Shown here piece after piece: positions 51,377 through 63,551 of a stretch of DNA of 64,000 nucleotides. The stretch spans positions 72,240 to 136,239 of the forward strand of contig CAUYUJ010016144.1 in the NCBI GenBank assembly GCA_963575745.1, read 5' to 3'. The translations under genes were made by a program, and so were the position numbers. This stretch comes from Prorocentrum cordatum (Eukaryota > Sar > Dinophyceae > Prorocentrales > Prorocentraceae). Each line of letters opens with the position of its first letter. The first letter of the stretch is position 1. The notes below the pieces were generated by a model. It saw nothing but the letters and a program-made list of their open reading frames with translations. It was not told the origin of the DNA and made no database searches.

Positions 51377-52966
51377 CTATGAAGAAGGGGAAGCGCCGAG
51401 GGAGAAGTTCCCGTGGGCGTGGCGTATCTGCACGATCATGGAGTCCAGCAGGCAGGCCCAGTCGAAAATCTCCTGGTCGGAGGCCTTGCTGCGCCGTGTC
51501 CCACACGGCCAGAACAATCGTCGCGGGGGTGCGTCGGCAGGCTGACGAGCAGGTCGCAAGTCACGGAGCCCGCAGCACTCCCAGGCCAGATGATCCAGCG
51601 CCCCGTGGGGGTGTAAACAGAGGGGACAACCATCCGCAGAAGGAAGGCCAGCAGCCACAGCACGCGCCATAGGCGATGCGATGGCACCCGCAAGCACCCG
51701 CACCGACTGTCTGGGGTTGCTGCTGCAGCAACCCGCAATGGCCTTGATCCTGCGCTCGTCGCACGCGCGGCGATCGATGCCGTCGTTCTTGAGGTGGCCA
51801 GCCTCGCGGCGGTTCCCCTGGATGAAGCACGCGAACTGGTGGTGGCGCCATCCTTCGCGGATAAGATGGGCGAGCTCCTGCGGGCGCCTCCAATCGCGAT
51901 GATCTTTGTTGAGAGGAAAAGAAAGCGCGCCGTCGGCGCCGCCACAGTGCTTCCAGGTCCACGGCGTCGCGCTACGAGCCCAGCCAGTCCAAGACAGGCG
52001 GCGGTCGATCTCGAAGGCGAAGCCGCCCTTTTTCCAGTCGAGCTCGCGGGCGAAATTCGACATGCCGCTGACGTCTTTGCTGACCACGCGGGCCAGCGCC
52101 GCGACGGCATCCTGCTGCACGCGACAGGCGGGGCACAGTCTATGACCATAGAGTAGGCGTCGCAGTGGTGGATGGCTCTGAAGAGGAGGCCGTACCACAC
52201 GCAGCACCGCACCACGCAGGCGCGCGGCGTCAGTCCCCAACAGCTTCTGCTCGATGAAGCCGTATGAGGACTTGCTCAGGGGGCCCGCTGCAATGAGGAG
52301 GCCGCGCTTCCTGGTGTCGCGTGGGAGGCAACGGGCCTCGGCAAACTGGGTCGCCGCGGCCTCGACACACTTCCGTTCGCACGTGGCGATAGGGCGGTTC
52401 TTGCCCCCCGTCATCATGGAGCCCAACGAAGGGCCGACGGCCCCGGGGCCGACGCCGCGCCGACGAAGACGGCGTCGCCCAGCAGGGTCGCGATGCATCC
52501 ACGGGGTCTTGCCTGCATCCCCCCTCAAGCCCAGCCGCGCACTCCACGAGTCCCAGAGGGCACCCGCGCGGAGCATGGCGTCGAGGTCGAACGACTCCCA
52601 GCTCCTGTCATCCAAGAACATCTGGAGGCGCACCTGAGGAAAGTCCTGGCGGATCTGGCGGCAGGGCGCCAGCGGGGCCGCACAGGGGGCCAGCGGGCCC
52701 CAGGGGTCGCCCCGGGCCAAGGGCGCCGCGACGAGCTCAGCCTTGGGCGCCGCAGCACCCGCGCATTGCAGCCACCGACGAAGTTGACGGCACCAGTTCG
52801 CGAGGGGCATGGCGGCCACAATACTCGGGAAGCCCAGACGTTCCATAGCAAGGACAGCAAGACGCGGGTCGAGCATGTCAAGGGCGAGGGGTAGTCTCTC
52901 GAACAACAAAACAACCAGACGAGGCAGCCACCGCCGCAGCGACTGCGCCCTGGGGAGCTTCAGCAC
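51377..52966 (-). pseudogene. LINE-like reverse transcriptase, palm and C-terminal region
   Basis: An open frame of 529 codons. N-terminally, ERLPLALDMLDPRLAVLAME matches the RT block with the first catalytic Asp (usually FD). GDPWGPLAPC corresponds to the GxPxSP block, and VRLQMFLDDRSWESF holds the catalytic aspartates in the LDD position. A thumb-like region follows. The C-terminus has LCPACRVQQDAVAALARVV and CPLCLHPHGALDHLAWECC, a Zn knuckle typical of non-LTR element C-termini, then RLFWPCGTRRSKASDQEIFD. The frame is interrupted just upstream, so this copy is broken. The TGA or equivalent 3' end is at 51377. Confidence 0.75.
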
Positions 52967-52989
52967 CTTGACGGGCGCCGATCATACAG

Positions 52990-53868
52990 TCATCCCACCG
53001 AGTAGCTTGCCACTGGCGGGAGTCGTCGCTTCTGGCTCTGCAAGAGGCCCAGGCGCAGGACGCTGAGAGGGCGCGTGTCAGTGGTGCCGAGGACGTTGCC
53101 AGCATCTGTCGGCTCCGGTTTCGGGAGGTGGACCTGCTGGTAGCGGGGCCAAGCTCCATTAAGAACAGCAAGCGACTCGAAGCCATTACATAGATGGGCA
53201 AAGGAGTCAGGGCCACACTCGGCGTCACAGAACTCGCCCCCACTCCACCCATCTGGGCCTGGAGCAGACCCAGCTTGCCTCCGCGTGGCCACGATGAGGT
53301 CGCAGCGGTTGAGGTCGCCCCACTCCTGCGCTGGCATGGGGGGGCACTGTTCCAAGGCGGCCCGCCACTGATCCTCGGGCGGGCGAGCCGGCATGTCCAG
53401 GGGCTCCACGGGCGAGGTGGCCACCGCGCCGTCGCGCCTGAGGACGATGTCCTTTGGGGTAAGTCCACGAGGCCATGTGAAGGCCGCCTTGTCGGAGGCC
53501 AAGAGCTTCCTCTTCCAGCGATCGACGCGGCCCCCGCGGCGCTGCACCTGGAGGTCGGCGAGGTGATTCTGCAGGTCATCGGCCGCGCGCCTCAGCTGCT
53601 GCACACGAGCCAACTTTCTCGGGTAAGAGAACTGATCAAGCTCAGGAACATGGACACGAAGCTCCTTGATCAGGCCCCGCGCCTCGGCCGCCTTGGACTG
53701 CCCGCGCCCTCCGAGCCTGAGCAGGCGACGGGCGCGGCCAAGCACATGGGCAATCTTGCGCCCCTGCATTGAAGACTTCCAAGAGGCTCGCGCCGATGTC
53801 GGCGAAGGCGACAACTGGGTCGAACCCTTGGGAGGGGGCGAGCGCATGGGGGCGGTCGGCGGCAGCAT
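52990..53868 (-). pseudogene. LINE-like reverse transcriptase, N-terminal (fingers) region
   Basis: An open frame of 292 codons immediately 5' of the palm segment but shifted in frame. AFTWPRGLTPKDIVLRRDG leads to the hallmark AGSAPGPDGWSGGEF (PGPDG block), then GAWPRYQQVHLPKPEP and TDTRPLSVL, the usual LPK...RPIS block. After RPLSVL the frame reads LGLLQSQKRRLPPVASYSVG and stops, with a frameshift or small deletion before the palm segment. Confidence 0.75.
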
Positions 53869-54240
53869 CGAGATTCATCCGCCCCCTCCGCTGTCCCCTC
53901 GGCTCGTTGATCATGCAGTTAAAGATGGTGGCCCGCACCCTCATGCGGGCCTCCACTGCGTCACCGGCGTCGGTCGACCTCGACGGCCTTCAGGAGGGCG
54001 TCCTGGGCCGAAGACAACGTGGCTTCCAGCGACTCCTGAAACCCGTCCCAAATGCGGTCGGCCCACTCCTGTGCGTTGGCAGCGCCAGGCTCGAAGGGGC
54101 AGGTGACGCGGTCGAAATAACCAGCAGGGCCAGAGTCGCCATCGCCAAACAGGAGGAGGAAGACAGCAGAGGAGAATTTGAAATCAGCGAAGATACAGCA
54201 CACTAGGTAGACGAAGACACGCGGCACATATCAAATTACA
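53869..54240 (-). pseudogene. Possible 5' part of the LINE-like element
   Basis: QEWADRIWDGFQESLEATLS with SAQDALLKAVEVDR on the - strand (53961-54100) looks like helical protein just upstream of the RT and in the GC-rich part of the block. No endonuclease domain was found. The composition changes near 54.2 kb, the probable 5' limit of the insertion. Confidence 0.4.
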
Positions 54241-57200
54241 GGTTAGGTGGAGTGGAGCCCAGGGGAAAGTTGAATGGACCCGCGAGGGACATGGGTTGCA
54301 AGCGCATAAACAATATACAAATGACATTCCGCAGTGATCGGGGTTACCCCGTCTGCAGAAATTAGCTTCGCCGCGAGCCCCGACAAGCTGGGTTAAATTG
54401 GCGACGCGGCCACCCAATTAGAACAATGGGCGGCGTTGGGAACCCAGTAGAAGGTCCAGCACACTCGTTAAAAATGCCCGTCAGAATCACAGCGCCAATA
54501 ACCGCAATGACGCACGCTGGCGACTGGTTCGAGGGATGGCACCGGGAGTTCTTCAAGACTCCCGGCCCACTCACGCTTGAAGACGACCAAAATTGCACGT
54601 TCATGTGTCCCCGCAAGGTTACAAGTGCTGTAAAGAGAGACACATCGCGGCTCAGCGCACAGGAAACAAATAAAATAGAGCAGCACAGGGGGGCACGGCC
54701 CGAGCCGGAAATTCACGGAGGACCACCCAGGGCGCGGAGCATATCTGGGGCAGCCAATGCCAGGATGTCATGGGGGGAATGCACCCGGCCATCCACTGGG
54801 GCAAGACGACAGACCCAGCTGCAGTACCGGGCAAGAAAGAACACCAACGAAATGATAAAGCCAGAATTGATCCAAGATTATGGAAAATAGGCGCGTCACA
54901 GTGGATGCGGCAGTTGCAGCGACTCGCAATCCAGGACACGCGGGAGCTTACAAGTGGACAAGAATTCGCAGCAGAAACATGCCGACGCGCAGCTGGTGAA
55001 AGCCCCCAGCGTTAGACACGAAATCAACGCAGCCCCTAAGAAAAAAATCCAGAACCGCATCAGACAGCGGCCATTACTCTTGACTCCAGCGCGCGCAAGA
55101 CTGCTTGGCCCCCGAACGCTGGAAGTCACTCCCCAGTTACACCCACGGAGGCGTCGCGAGCTGGCAAGCATTACAGCGCAACTACCGGACGGTTATCATA
55201 AATTTCGGACACAGGATCATAGTGGGAGACAACGAACGAGGAGGCCGAGCGAGCATGCCTATGCAAGTGGCAGACGTTTACAAAGTGTTAGGTTTTGCTC
55301 GGGATGGCCGAGGCGGAAAACCGAATCGCGCTCGATCGCGACGCGAGGGGGGCGCCCTTGCAGTTACATGAAGCTCAAGGCATTTGGGCAGCGAAGGGCG
55401 GTCCACGAACGCGGCGGCGCGTTAGACCTTGGAAAGACACTCACTCACAGATAAGGGAGGTTCTCCGAAACGCCGAAGCCCGCAAGTCCCACGCAAACCT
55501 ACCCCCTTCTCAGGAGTTGATGACGAGGGAGATGATGGGGGGCGGGGGCAGCGAGTTAAGCGAAGTGGAGAATACGTTCGTAACTGAGGAGATGGAGGCA
55601 TTCAATTGAGGCATTCAAGAGAGCACAATGCGACTGAGGACCCAACTAGGAGGAAGTGGAAGTTCATAATACTACACATCGCCCATCGAAGTTCGCGCCC
55701 CCATGCGCCCGAGGGAAAGCTCACAGAAGGAATCGCTCCAAGAAAATTAAGAAGCCGATCTCCGCGGACTTCACGCGGTAAAGGGAGAGAGAGGTGAGGG
55801 GGAGGATGAGGACAGAAGACATGCCACCCTTGCAATGCATTGCAGAGACGCCAGGTTAATTCCAACAACATAGGGAGAGCGATTGAAATAGTGCAGGGAC
55901 AAATCAGAACAATGAAGAGTGCGTGAGACAATGAGTACCAAGCAAATGTTGGCGATAATCGCGCTGCGATTCCCTTGCAGGCGCCACTCGCTGCACCGGC
56001 GCTAAGCAAGTTTGTGTTGGGGGGTGGTGGGAAGGCCGCGCATGAGCGATGCAGAGTTTAGCCAGCAGTTGCCGTCGTTGTGAATGTGCCACGCACTTCA
56101 AAAATTACCATAAGGGTAGCTGGGAAGGTGGCGCGCCCTTGGGAATTTTCAAAGGCAGCCAAGAACTCGCCATCGGCGCCCCTCACCGAGCCGCAAATCG
56201 CAGGAGTACATGAGAAAAGGGGGCGAGGAAGAGACGTGGAACGTCGACGAGGTTACAAACATGAATGGGCAACCCTGGCAACCCGATCCCAACGCTGCAG
56301 GGAACGGAGTTTCATCGAGAGTGATCATACCCATTTTGAGGAAACCTCAGAGCGACGGCAACAGCAACGCAAAACCCATCGCTGTCAGGGGAGTGTTTCT
56401 TAAAGTCCGCGCACCTGGCCATGGAACCCTCGCCCAGGCGTCACGGCTGCAAGGCCATAGTGAGGGGGGGGCATCAGCCATGAGCCGCACAGCCAGTAAT
56501 ACCGAGCGCATGTCATCGGATGGCCAGAGCAGCAGGATGACCCGAAAGTTCAAGGGTGGTTGACCCCAGCTCATCTTCGACAAGAACCACAAACCAAAGA
56601 AGAAACAGGCCCCATGCTCAATAAGTGAGCACGCGTGCCGGAGCTCATTGATGCGTGGACGGTAAAGAATCAACAGGTCATGAGACAAGTTTGCACGTCC
56701 CCAGTAGGTGGCCGCCGACTAGCATCAAAGGACGGGAGGCAAAATTGGCACGCACGCCGGCGCGTCTCGCAATTTTTGGATAAATCTGAGAAGTCCTAGA
56801 AATTCGTGACATGTGGAAGGGACTTGGACAACCAGAATTAGGATAAGAATGGACAGGATGGAACGAATCTGATTTGGAGAGAGAAGACCTAACCGACGAA
56901 GATATGCTTCCAACCCCAAGGGCAGCGTCATCAGCGACACCAGCAGCTAAGAAGTCGAGAGGATACGGGCCGGGAGATTGATCCAGCAGACGTACCCGCC
57001 GAGAGCACGTAGCATTGGAGTCGGACGACGAGATAATCGGCGAAATCAAGCAGGGCCAACAGTCAGTGGGCCCCAGTGGAAGAACACGTCGGTTCGCCAG
57101 TTAGTCCGGATACACAAATGCCCAAGGAAGTCAGCGAAGTAGGAAGAGCGGCCAGGCTGCATGGAGAAGAACAACGAGAAGTCCAGAAACATGTAAATGG

Positions 57201-58850
57201 AGTACACTCTCTTGTTAGAGTACCTGGCAAGGCAGACAAGATGGGACCCGTGCCCGGGCCAGCCATGGATTTGACTACAACCGAGGAGCACCACAAACCA
57301 AGGTGCCCCAACAATGAGGCCACGAGAAAGACAGCGGAATATATAGTTCAAAGACAAGGAGAGCTTCTATCAGTGGCGGGCCCCATGCGTTGAGTTCCCA
57401 GTGGGCTACAAGCCTTTAACGCCAAGAGGCTGGGAGGAGACAAAGTCCGGCAAGTGTTCGACAGTTGCGCGATGCATGTCAACTGCACCGGTGAGCCATG
57501 TGAAACTAGACCGAAACGCGGCCTACAGTTGCTGCTTCAACACCCTGCAGGAGGATCAAGTTGGCACTCCAATTCCGTCCAAAAAGCGCACGAGCACCCC
57601 GACGCCAACGCGCATGCGTGGGGCATGTGCCAGCACGACGTAAGTCAAAAAGCCGACGCGATTCATGACCAACAGTAGTCGGATTCGATGGTGGCCAGGC
57701 TTCGCGCGCAGAGGTCCCCGCCGACATTTGTAGTTGATCGGGGGGGGAAGGACCAGGAGAGCTGAGGTGTACCCGGGTAAGTGGCGTCGCGCCACACTCA
57801 CCGGGTTCGTCAGGAAATTGAGTAAGGACGATTGAGCGGGGCGCTCAACCAAGACCGACGAAGCAGACTCACCACCCGAAACAGGAGCACAGAAGAGATC
57901 AATGAAAACAGCCAGCTAGATCCAGGAGGAGTTATTGAATTAGAATGCATTTGGGAAAATGCGAAGCCCAGAGGTTGATGCTGCATGGAACCCAAGTGCT
58001 CATGTGGAGCCAGTGTGTCAGGCGCATAACCGCTGATCTAGATTCTGGCAGGTTGTTGAGAACAGGCCAGTTGATGGAATTCCAGGCAAGGAACCACGAT
58101 GATAATTCAGAGGAGGCCCACGGGACATCGAAGCGGACTCCAAGTACCCCATGATGGGAGACACGCAGCCACAGGAATGGGAGTGCACCACATGTAACCT
58201 CCTGGCTTGGTCCTGCACTCCAGGGGCGCGCGAGGCCTGCAACGACGCGGGGGGGCATACTGCCAGTTGAACCCAAAGATGCGCACGTTGTCCGTCATCG
58301 AGGCAATGGGGAAAAAAAAACAGCCTGGGGCGACGCGTCGGGAGCCGAGTTAAAACCAGAGCTAATGAAGAAGATGGAACATGTCGTAGAAGCACGGCGC
58401 GCACGACACAGCGAGGGAAGAGGCAGGATGCAACTCAACTGGCAAAGGGCCTGTTTGCGCAAGATTGATTGATGTCCGTCGAGGAGATAGACCCAAATCC
58501 AGAGCGCAGATCCCGACTCGCGGCCCGGCAAGTTGAAGCCAACCCCAGACGGGAGAAAGCATTCACAGACTCTCCGCCACCCGAGGTGCAGAAATTAGAA
58601 TTCGCCATGACCGTGAGAGGGTGAAGACGTCATGAAAGAGGCGAGGGAGAAATGGAATGGAGTTAGCATTCATCGACGCAGAGAGAGCGCAAGTGTGCGC
58701 AAAACCTACATACATATACATACATATGTTGGTGTGTGTGTGTATATATACGCATTGATAAGCATTCGCTGAGATACCCGACGAAGATCATTTACCAGGT
58801 ATCTGCGGCCGACTGGTGGAGCCCACGCACGCAATCAGGGATGCCGCCAG
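54240..58850 (+). other. Lower-GC block, middle part, no recognised gene
   Basis: About 4.6 kb of near-balanced composition without microsatellites or CCAAGA tracts, in sharp contrast to the rest of the window. Many short frames but nothing long. It should hold gag, integrase and most of the RT of the copia-like element if that reading is right, but I could not identify these domains. 58150-58230 contains WECTTCNLLAWSC, a cysteine pattern that may be chance. Confidence 0.4.
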
Positions 58851-58879
58851 CAATGGGGAAGATTGTTACATGGGGTTTG

Positions 58880-59110
58880 CTAAGAAAATTGGATTTGACA
58901 GTGGGTGGGCTCCGCCATGCGCACGCAAGCAGAAAACGGAAAAGATGTGGCCAACAGTCCACCGGGATGTTTTGCATAGTTTGGTAGCGATGCTGGTTTA
59001 GATTGGCTTGAAGGGGAGACACACAATGATTTTGAAGTCAAATTAAGAGGGGTTCAGATTCAGGAACTCGGTGAGAAGAGCACCAGTCTATACGACTACG
59101 CAAGGGGGTG
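58880..59110 (+). pseudogene. Ty1/copia-like reverse transcriptase remnant (post-catalytic part)
   Basis: GSDAGLDWLEGETHNDFEVK followed by LRGVQIQELGEKSTSLYDYA matches the segment downstream of the copia RT active site (family pattern GS...LDWLE...FEVK.RG...). Immediately upstream, KDVANSPPGCFA then TAG then FGSDAG sits where the HGDD active-site box is expected, so the catalytic motif is destroyed and followed by a stop (58977-58979). Confidence 0.65.
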
Positions 59111-59960
59111 ACGGAAAAGAAACACGAGGGGCCACGGCACGACACTGACCAGAGACAGAGTTGGAGCTGGAGAACAACACAGGCAAATCCAGCGCGCCAG
59201 GTAAAACGATGGTTATCAACGAGGGCGATGAAGGGGAGTGATCTCAGCAGGACACAGCATCAGGCCATAGCGGCCCGGCCCAATTATCTGGCACAGGAGA
59301 GGTCCGACATGGAATATGCCGTCAAAGAATTTGCCGGGCAATTGGCACAACCAACCAATGGAGCTTCAGCAAGCCTGAAGAAGGCGGGGAAATATGTTAA
59401 GAAGCAGGGCGTGTATAGTTAAACGCGCAAGGATCAAGCGTTATTCCAGGAACTTGTGATAGGGACGGATGCAGATGAAGCTGAGTGCAAGAAGAGTCGT
59501 AAATCTAACACTGAGGGAGTAGTTGTGTGGGGGAAGCACCTCAAAAAATCTTGGAACACCACGCGAATCGTCATGGCCATATCATCGGGAGGGGCAAAGT
59601 ATGATGGAACTGTTAAGAAAAGATCCATGGATTTTGAATTCCTGAAGCTTTTTCGGAGACTTCGACATCGCCACTCAGCTGGCTATCAAGGGCGATGCGA
59701 GCGCGATCGCTATAGGCAGCAGGAGGGGGCAAGGAAAAGTAACACACTTTGAAGTTTGCCTACCTTGGCTACAGAAGAAAGTTCGGAGAGAGGATCGACG
59801 TAGTAGCTGAGGTCGGCACTGATGACAACGCGGCCGACGCACGGACGGAGCACGCCAATGGCGACGCGCCCATCAAGCACATGCGGGCCACGAACCAAAT
59901 AGCTTTACAAGGAAGACACGGTAGGGCCCGGCACAGAGTGCTGATGTGCCGCAGCTATTG
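59111..59960 (+). pseudogene. Ty1/copia-like RNase H region, decayed
   Basis: In order on +: IAARPNYLAQERSDMEYAVK with EFAGQLAQPTNG (59270-59370); an in-frame TAA at 59420; GTDADEAECKKSRKSNTEGV, VVWGKHLKKSWNTTRIVMAI and SSGGAKYDG, the copia RNase H core (usual form TDADWAG...RKSTSGGVVMWGKH...SST...AVSSGEAEY); a frameshift near 59655; AIKGDASAIAIGSRRGQGKV with THFEVCLPWLQKKV; another frameshift near 59792; then VVAEVGTDDNAADARTEHAN, equal to the V.T..N.AD..TK terminus of copia pol. Strong match in order and spacing with several disabling changes. Confidence 0.8.
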
Positions 59961-60083
59961 GCGGCATTAATAACTAATCATTCACATCCTGATCTCCTTC
60001 TTCTCCAATTCTGAATCACCTACGCCACTTACTCCGATTTGCGCCACGACGAGCGGGGGCCGACAGGAGCTGGTAATCGGAGC

Positions 60084-60500
60084 CCGCCAGGTGTTAGTGA
60101 CCTGGGGGGGCCGGAGATTACCTTGCGGATCGATGGCAAAGCCGTGGCGTTAGAGGGCTTCGACAAGGGCGTCGCGTTAGCTCAATCTCTCGACCGACTG
60201 GACGACCAGACAAGCACCCTCAAAGCCGTTGCCCACATGCGCGACGGCGCCAGCGCCGCGGCTACCAAGTTCTCGAATGAAGAGAAGGCGCTCCACGACA
60301 AGATTAAGCAGGACATTGCGATGTCAACGATCGCGCGTAACGACGCGGCTGGGAAGACCTGGCGAGCTCGAGACCCACGTCGAGGCAACAGACGCCAATA
60401 TCGAATCTTCACATCGCCTCAGGACCACGGACGACCAGGCACGCGAGATTACATATTGGAAGACCGCGGGCAACATGGCACCCATCGTTGAGTTTCGGGG
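60084..60500 (+). pseudogene. Decayed ORF, coiled-coil-like, unknown function
   Basis: LRIDGKAVALEGFDKGVALA, QSLDRLDDQTSTLKAVAHMR and SNEEKALHDKIKQDI in one frame. After a frameshift near 60360 another continues LETHVEATDANIESSHRL with TTDDQAREITYWKTAGNMAP. Together they resemble one helical protein. Not assigned to a family; could be a second ORF of the element. Confidence 0.35.
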
Positions 60501-62846
60501 GCCCCTAATCGCGGCGGCGACAGCACCGCGCGGTGAATCGGTGGGGGTTCGGGGTCACCGCGCGGTTATGGCACTCGAGTCCCCCTGGCGACTGGGGCCT
60601 CCAGGGCCCCAAAATGGCGCGGTGACGGACCCTGCGGCGAGGTCTTTGCGGATTTCGAGGTCGCCTCCGGGTGTGTCACCACGCGGTTTGGGGACCCCCA
60701 AGTTAATTATCGCGACGAGTTGGCGATAGAGTGCAGCAGTTCCCCGAACCAGCTCATCGCCTCACCAGAGCCGCGGCGTCTTCCGCGTTAGGTAGGATAT
60801 CCAGTCGGGCGTACTCTGTCCCCCATGGCGCCTTAACCGATGCCACTGTCATGGACCCCGCGGTCGGCGCCAGGCCGTTTTCTCCACCTCCACCGCAGGC
60901 GCTACCCAAAGCGACCGCGGAGCAGATGGCCGGGCGCGCGCCGACCGCGCCCACTGCGCCAAAGAGTGAACCAGCGATTAAAGCAGCTCCTCAAACAAGG
61001 CACTCCCGCCCGCGACAGCAGAGGCGGCCAAGGAGGAGCCCGCCAAGAGGGACAGATTTGTTCGCAAAATCTCGGAAGAATTGAAGGCACATTCCCGGAG
61101 CCGCCCGCCCAGCTGCGCCGGCGCCAGCGGCGGCGGCGGGTTAGCCAGCGGCCCGGGCGGGAGCGGGCTAGCACCTCCACCAGTCGGAGCAGCCAGACCC
61201 CTTAACGCATCCCCCCACTCCAGAGGCGCTAGCAAAAGCCAAGGTCATTGGCATACTTTGCAAGCACCCTCAGCCTCAGTAATGCGCCAGCGTGATTAAA
61301 GAGGGCGACGAATTGCGCGACCCCAACGCGTCGCTCCAGACCCCGGGCGCCACTGTGTCTGAATTCTGGCTGCGCGGTTTTTCTGACGCAGCTTCTACGG
61401 TTACCGGAAAGACGGTAGCCAGGCACGCGATTTTTTGGACCCTACGGGGTACGTCAGAGGAAGATTGCCTGGTGTTCATATCCAGTTACGAGCGAGCTCT
61501 GTTACAGGGACGCCTACAAGACGTTGCCGCAAGCGTACTTGGACGGGGCACCCGCGTGGCGGAACGAGTCAACCGGTCACCGCCTGGTGCCTCATGGCGA
61601 GTGGGTCATGCATGTTAGCAAGATCTAATCCAAGTTACCAAAAGACCGCCGATGACCGTGGAGCGAGGGATCTGAATCCGTCCTTCAACATGTTCGGTTA
61701 GAGCGATTACCACAACGATCCCCACCATAACGCTCTCAGGACGCGGGTCTCCATTCAAGCTGCTCTTGACATGCAAGAAGATGAGTTGATCGATATGTTT
61801 AGTACCATCCTTGGAATGCTGTTGCCTGGTCATCCTATGATCCTCGCGGTTGAAGTTAACTACAAGGAGTCGCAAAGCAATCAGTGTGAGATCAGCAATT
61901 GCATTGTTATTGTGCGATTGGTGACCGAAGAGTTAGCCGAATTCTTGTTCAGATTGGTGGATTAGTTGGTGATTTGTTTCGAAAGGTCCGATACCCCCGA
62001 GCGGTGAAATATAGATGGGCCGCGAGCTCCACGCGAGGCCCCTGATACGCGCTGGTACCACGCGCAGCTCAGAGTCGAGCGATCGCGTACCCACCGTGCC
62101 ACTGGTGCTCTTTACCATGCCTTCCCTGTGGACAATCCTGGAGCGCTACGACGAGGAAGGAAGCCGTTCGCTGGCAGGCTTGGTTACTGGCGTTCGATTT
62201 CGACTTTGGGGTTAAAGGTGGCAAGTGGGTGGCTGCTCCGAACACCAGCAGAGTGCTCCTCAGGATGATGAGACGTATGCATGCGGACATATTTGTTTTA
62301 CCTGCGTACCCCAGATCGCAGTAAGCCGTTTCGGGATCACCATTACAGTTGCTAGGCTAACCAGGAACAGCATGATGTGGCCGACCTGTCAACAGCCATG
62401 TGTGATCGAGGTGATGCGAACAAGTTGCCCATCTTCAGGTCCGACTACATTCCAGAGCGCGTTGGGCTGCGCGACGGCCGTGCGACCACCCCACCGAGGT
62501 CGGCCAGCGGCTATGACCAGCGCTAGGGGGTTATCGTTATATGTTCTCCTGCTTGCTAGCGGTCACCACTACGGAAAATGACAAATATTCTGCGTAAATC
62601 TGCATTTTGCGACAGATGAAATAGCGTCTCACGTGTTAGGAGGCCCCTTGCGCGTTTACGCTCAGATCATGGTCGCCTGTTGCGTGTGCCAGTATGCACA
62701 TTCGCAATGCCATGTTTGATGTACCTCGCTGGGTTGGAAGCTCGGGTTCTGTCTGTTCTTCCTTGTGCAAAATCATCCGCCACCCGGTCTGTTTGTTGCT
62801 TACTTCTCCCCCGTCTCTACAGTCGGCTAGTTGGCCGAGGGGGGGG
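60501..62846 (+). other. Lower-GC block, right part, no recognised gene
   Basis: One longer frame on + (61292-61618) includes TVSEFWLRGFSDAASTVTGK, not recognised. The rest has short frames only. The block ends at the direct repeat at 62847. Confidence 0.35.
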
Positions 62847-63012
62847 CGTTAGAACGTAGCGTTGCGGCTGAGTGAGAAGGAGGCGGTTATGTATAGGTCA
62901 GACGGATGTCGTTACCGAAGCCGCTCGGCTCAAATGCACAGTCCGTTCATTGTTTTGCAACAGATATAATCGATCCGTTCTCGTGCAAATCCTCCTGGGG
63001 AACTTGCAGGGT
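62847..63012. repeat. Right direct repeat bounding the lower-GC block (candidate LTR-derived)
   Basis: CGTTAGAACGTAGCGTTGCG, TATAGGTCAGACGGATGTCG, TTACCGAAGCCG, AAATGCACAGTCCG and CGTGCAAATCCTCCTGGG correspond to 50437-50612. On both copies the - strand reads EDLH(D/E)NG and GND(F/I)RLTYT, but I attribute that to shared descent of the repeat. Confidence 0.6.
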
Positions 63013-63105
63013 GGAGGCGGGAGGAGGAGAGGCGGATGGAGGCAGGAGGGGAAGATGTGGAGGCGGAGCGGGGGCAAGGAGGCACCAGCTCCGCGCACCT
63101 TTCGG

Positions 63106-63323
63106 GCCCCAGCACGATCCTTCGTGGTGCCGCCTGTTCACCACGGTCAGGATATGGCTGATATCGCTCTCCGCTCTCTGGACGGCCTCCCTGGCGCTCG
63201 CCGCCCTCGCGGCCCTGCGCGGCAGGGACACGCGCGCGAGGAAGCTCGCCTGGTCGTCCCTGGCAGTCGTCCCGCTGTCGGTAGCCATGTGCGCCCACAA
63301 TTTGTGGCTCCCCGTGTACCTCT
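63106..63323 (+). CDS. Multi-pass membrane protein, upstream exon (partial)
   Basis: WCRLFTTVRIWLISLSALWT followed by ASLALAALAALRGRDTRARK is a strong transmembrane helix with a positively charged cytoplasmic-type loop. LAWSSLAVVPLSVAMCAHNL with WLPVYLSKDKG is a second. The frame is open upstream to 62906, but that part is GC-rich repeat, so the true exon start is unknown; the limits given are approximate. The frame does not continue into the exon at 63552, and the family B foldback element occupies the interval. Confidence 0.55.
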
Positions 63324-63545
63324 CAAAGGACAAAGGGCGGCATGAGCACAAATGTTCGCAGGGTCGCGCGGATTTCTTGGGTCGGCGTTGGACCCCACTC
63401 CCCGCACCAGTGGCGGCGCCTCTGGCGCCACCCTCCGGCGCTCTCCGCGCGCACTTTGGAAACTTGCGCGGGAGAGATCCAGCGCCGACCCCAGAAACCC
63501 GGGCGGACCTCCGAAAGTTGATGCTCGTGGCGCTTTTGTTCTTTG
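63324..63545. mobile_element. Foldback element, family B, copy 3 (about 222 bp), lying between two coding segments
   Basis: Left end CAAAGGACAAAGGGCGGCAT, GAGCACAAATGTTCG, GGTCGCGCGGATTTCTTGGG, TCGGCGTTGGA. The right end, reverse-complemented, is CAAAGAACAAAAGCGCCACG, AGCATCAACTTTCGGAGG, TCCGCCCGGGTTTCTGGGGT, CGGCGCTGGA. Its position between two exons of one membrane protein suggests that it is an intron, or lies in one. Confidence 0.8.
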
Positions 63546-63551
63546 GATATA

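Noticed and set aside
57046-57357. Minus-strand ORF near 57.2 kb as a gene
   Set aside because: Two different minus frames and a plus frame are all open here; none shows a recognisable domain.
62872-63345. 157-codon + ORF as the start of the membrane protein
   Set aside because: Its first half lies in the direct repeat shared with 50.5 kb and it is in a different frame from the membrane segments.
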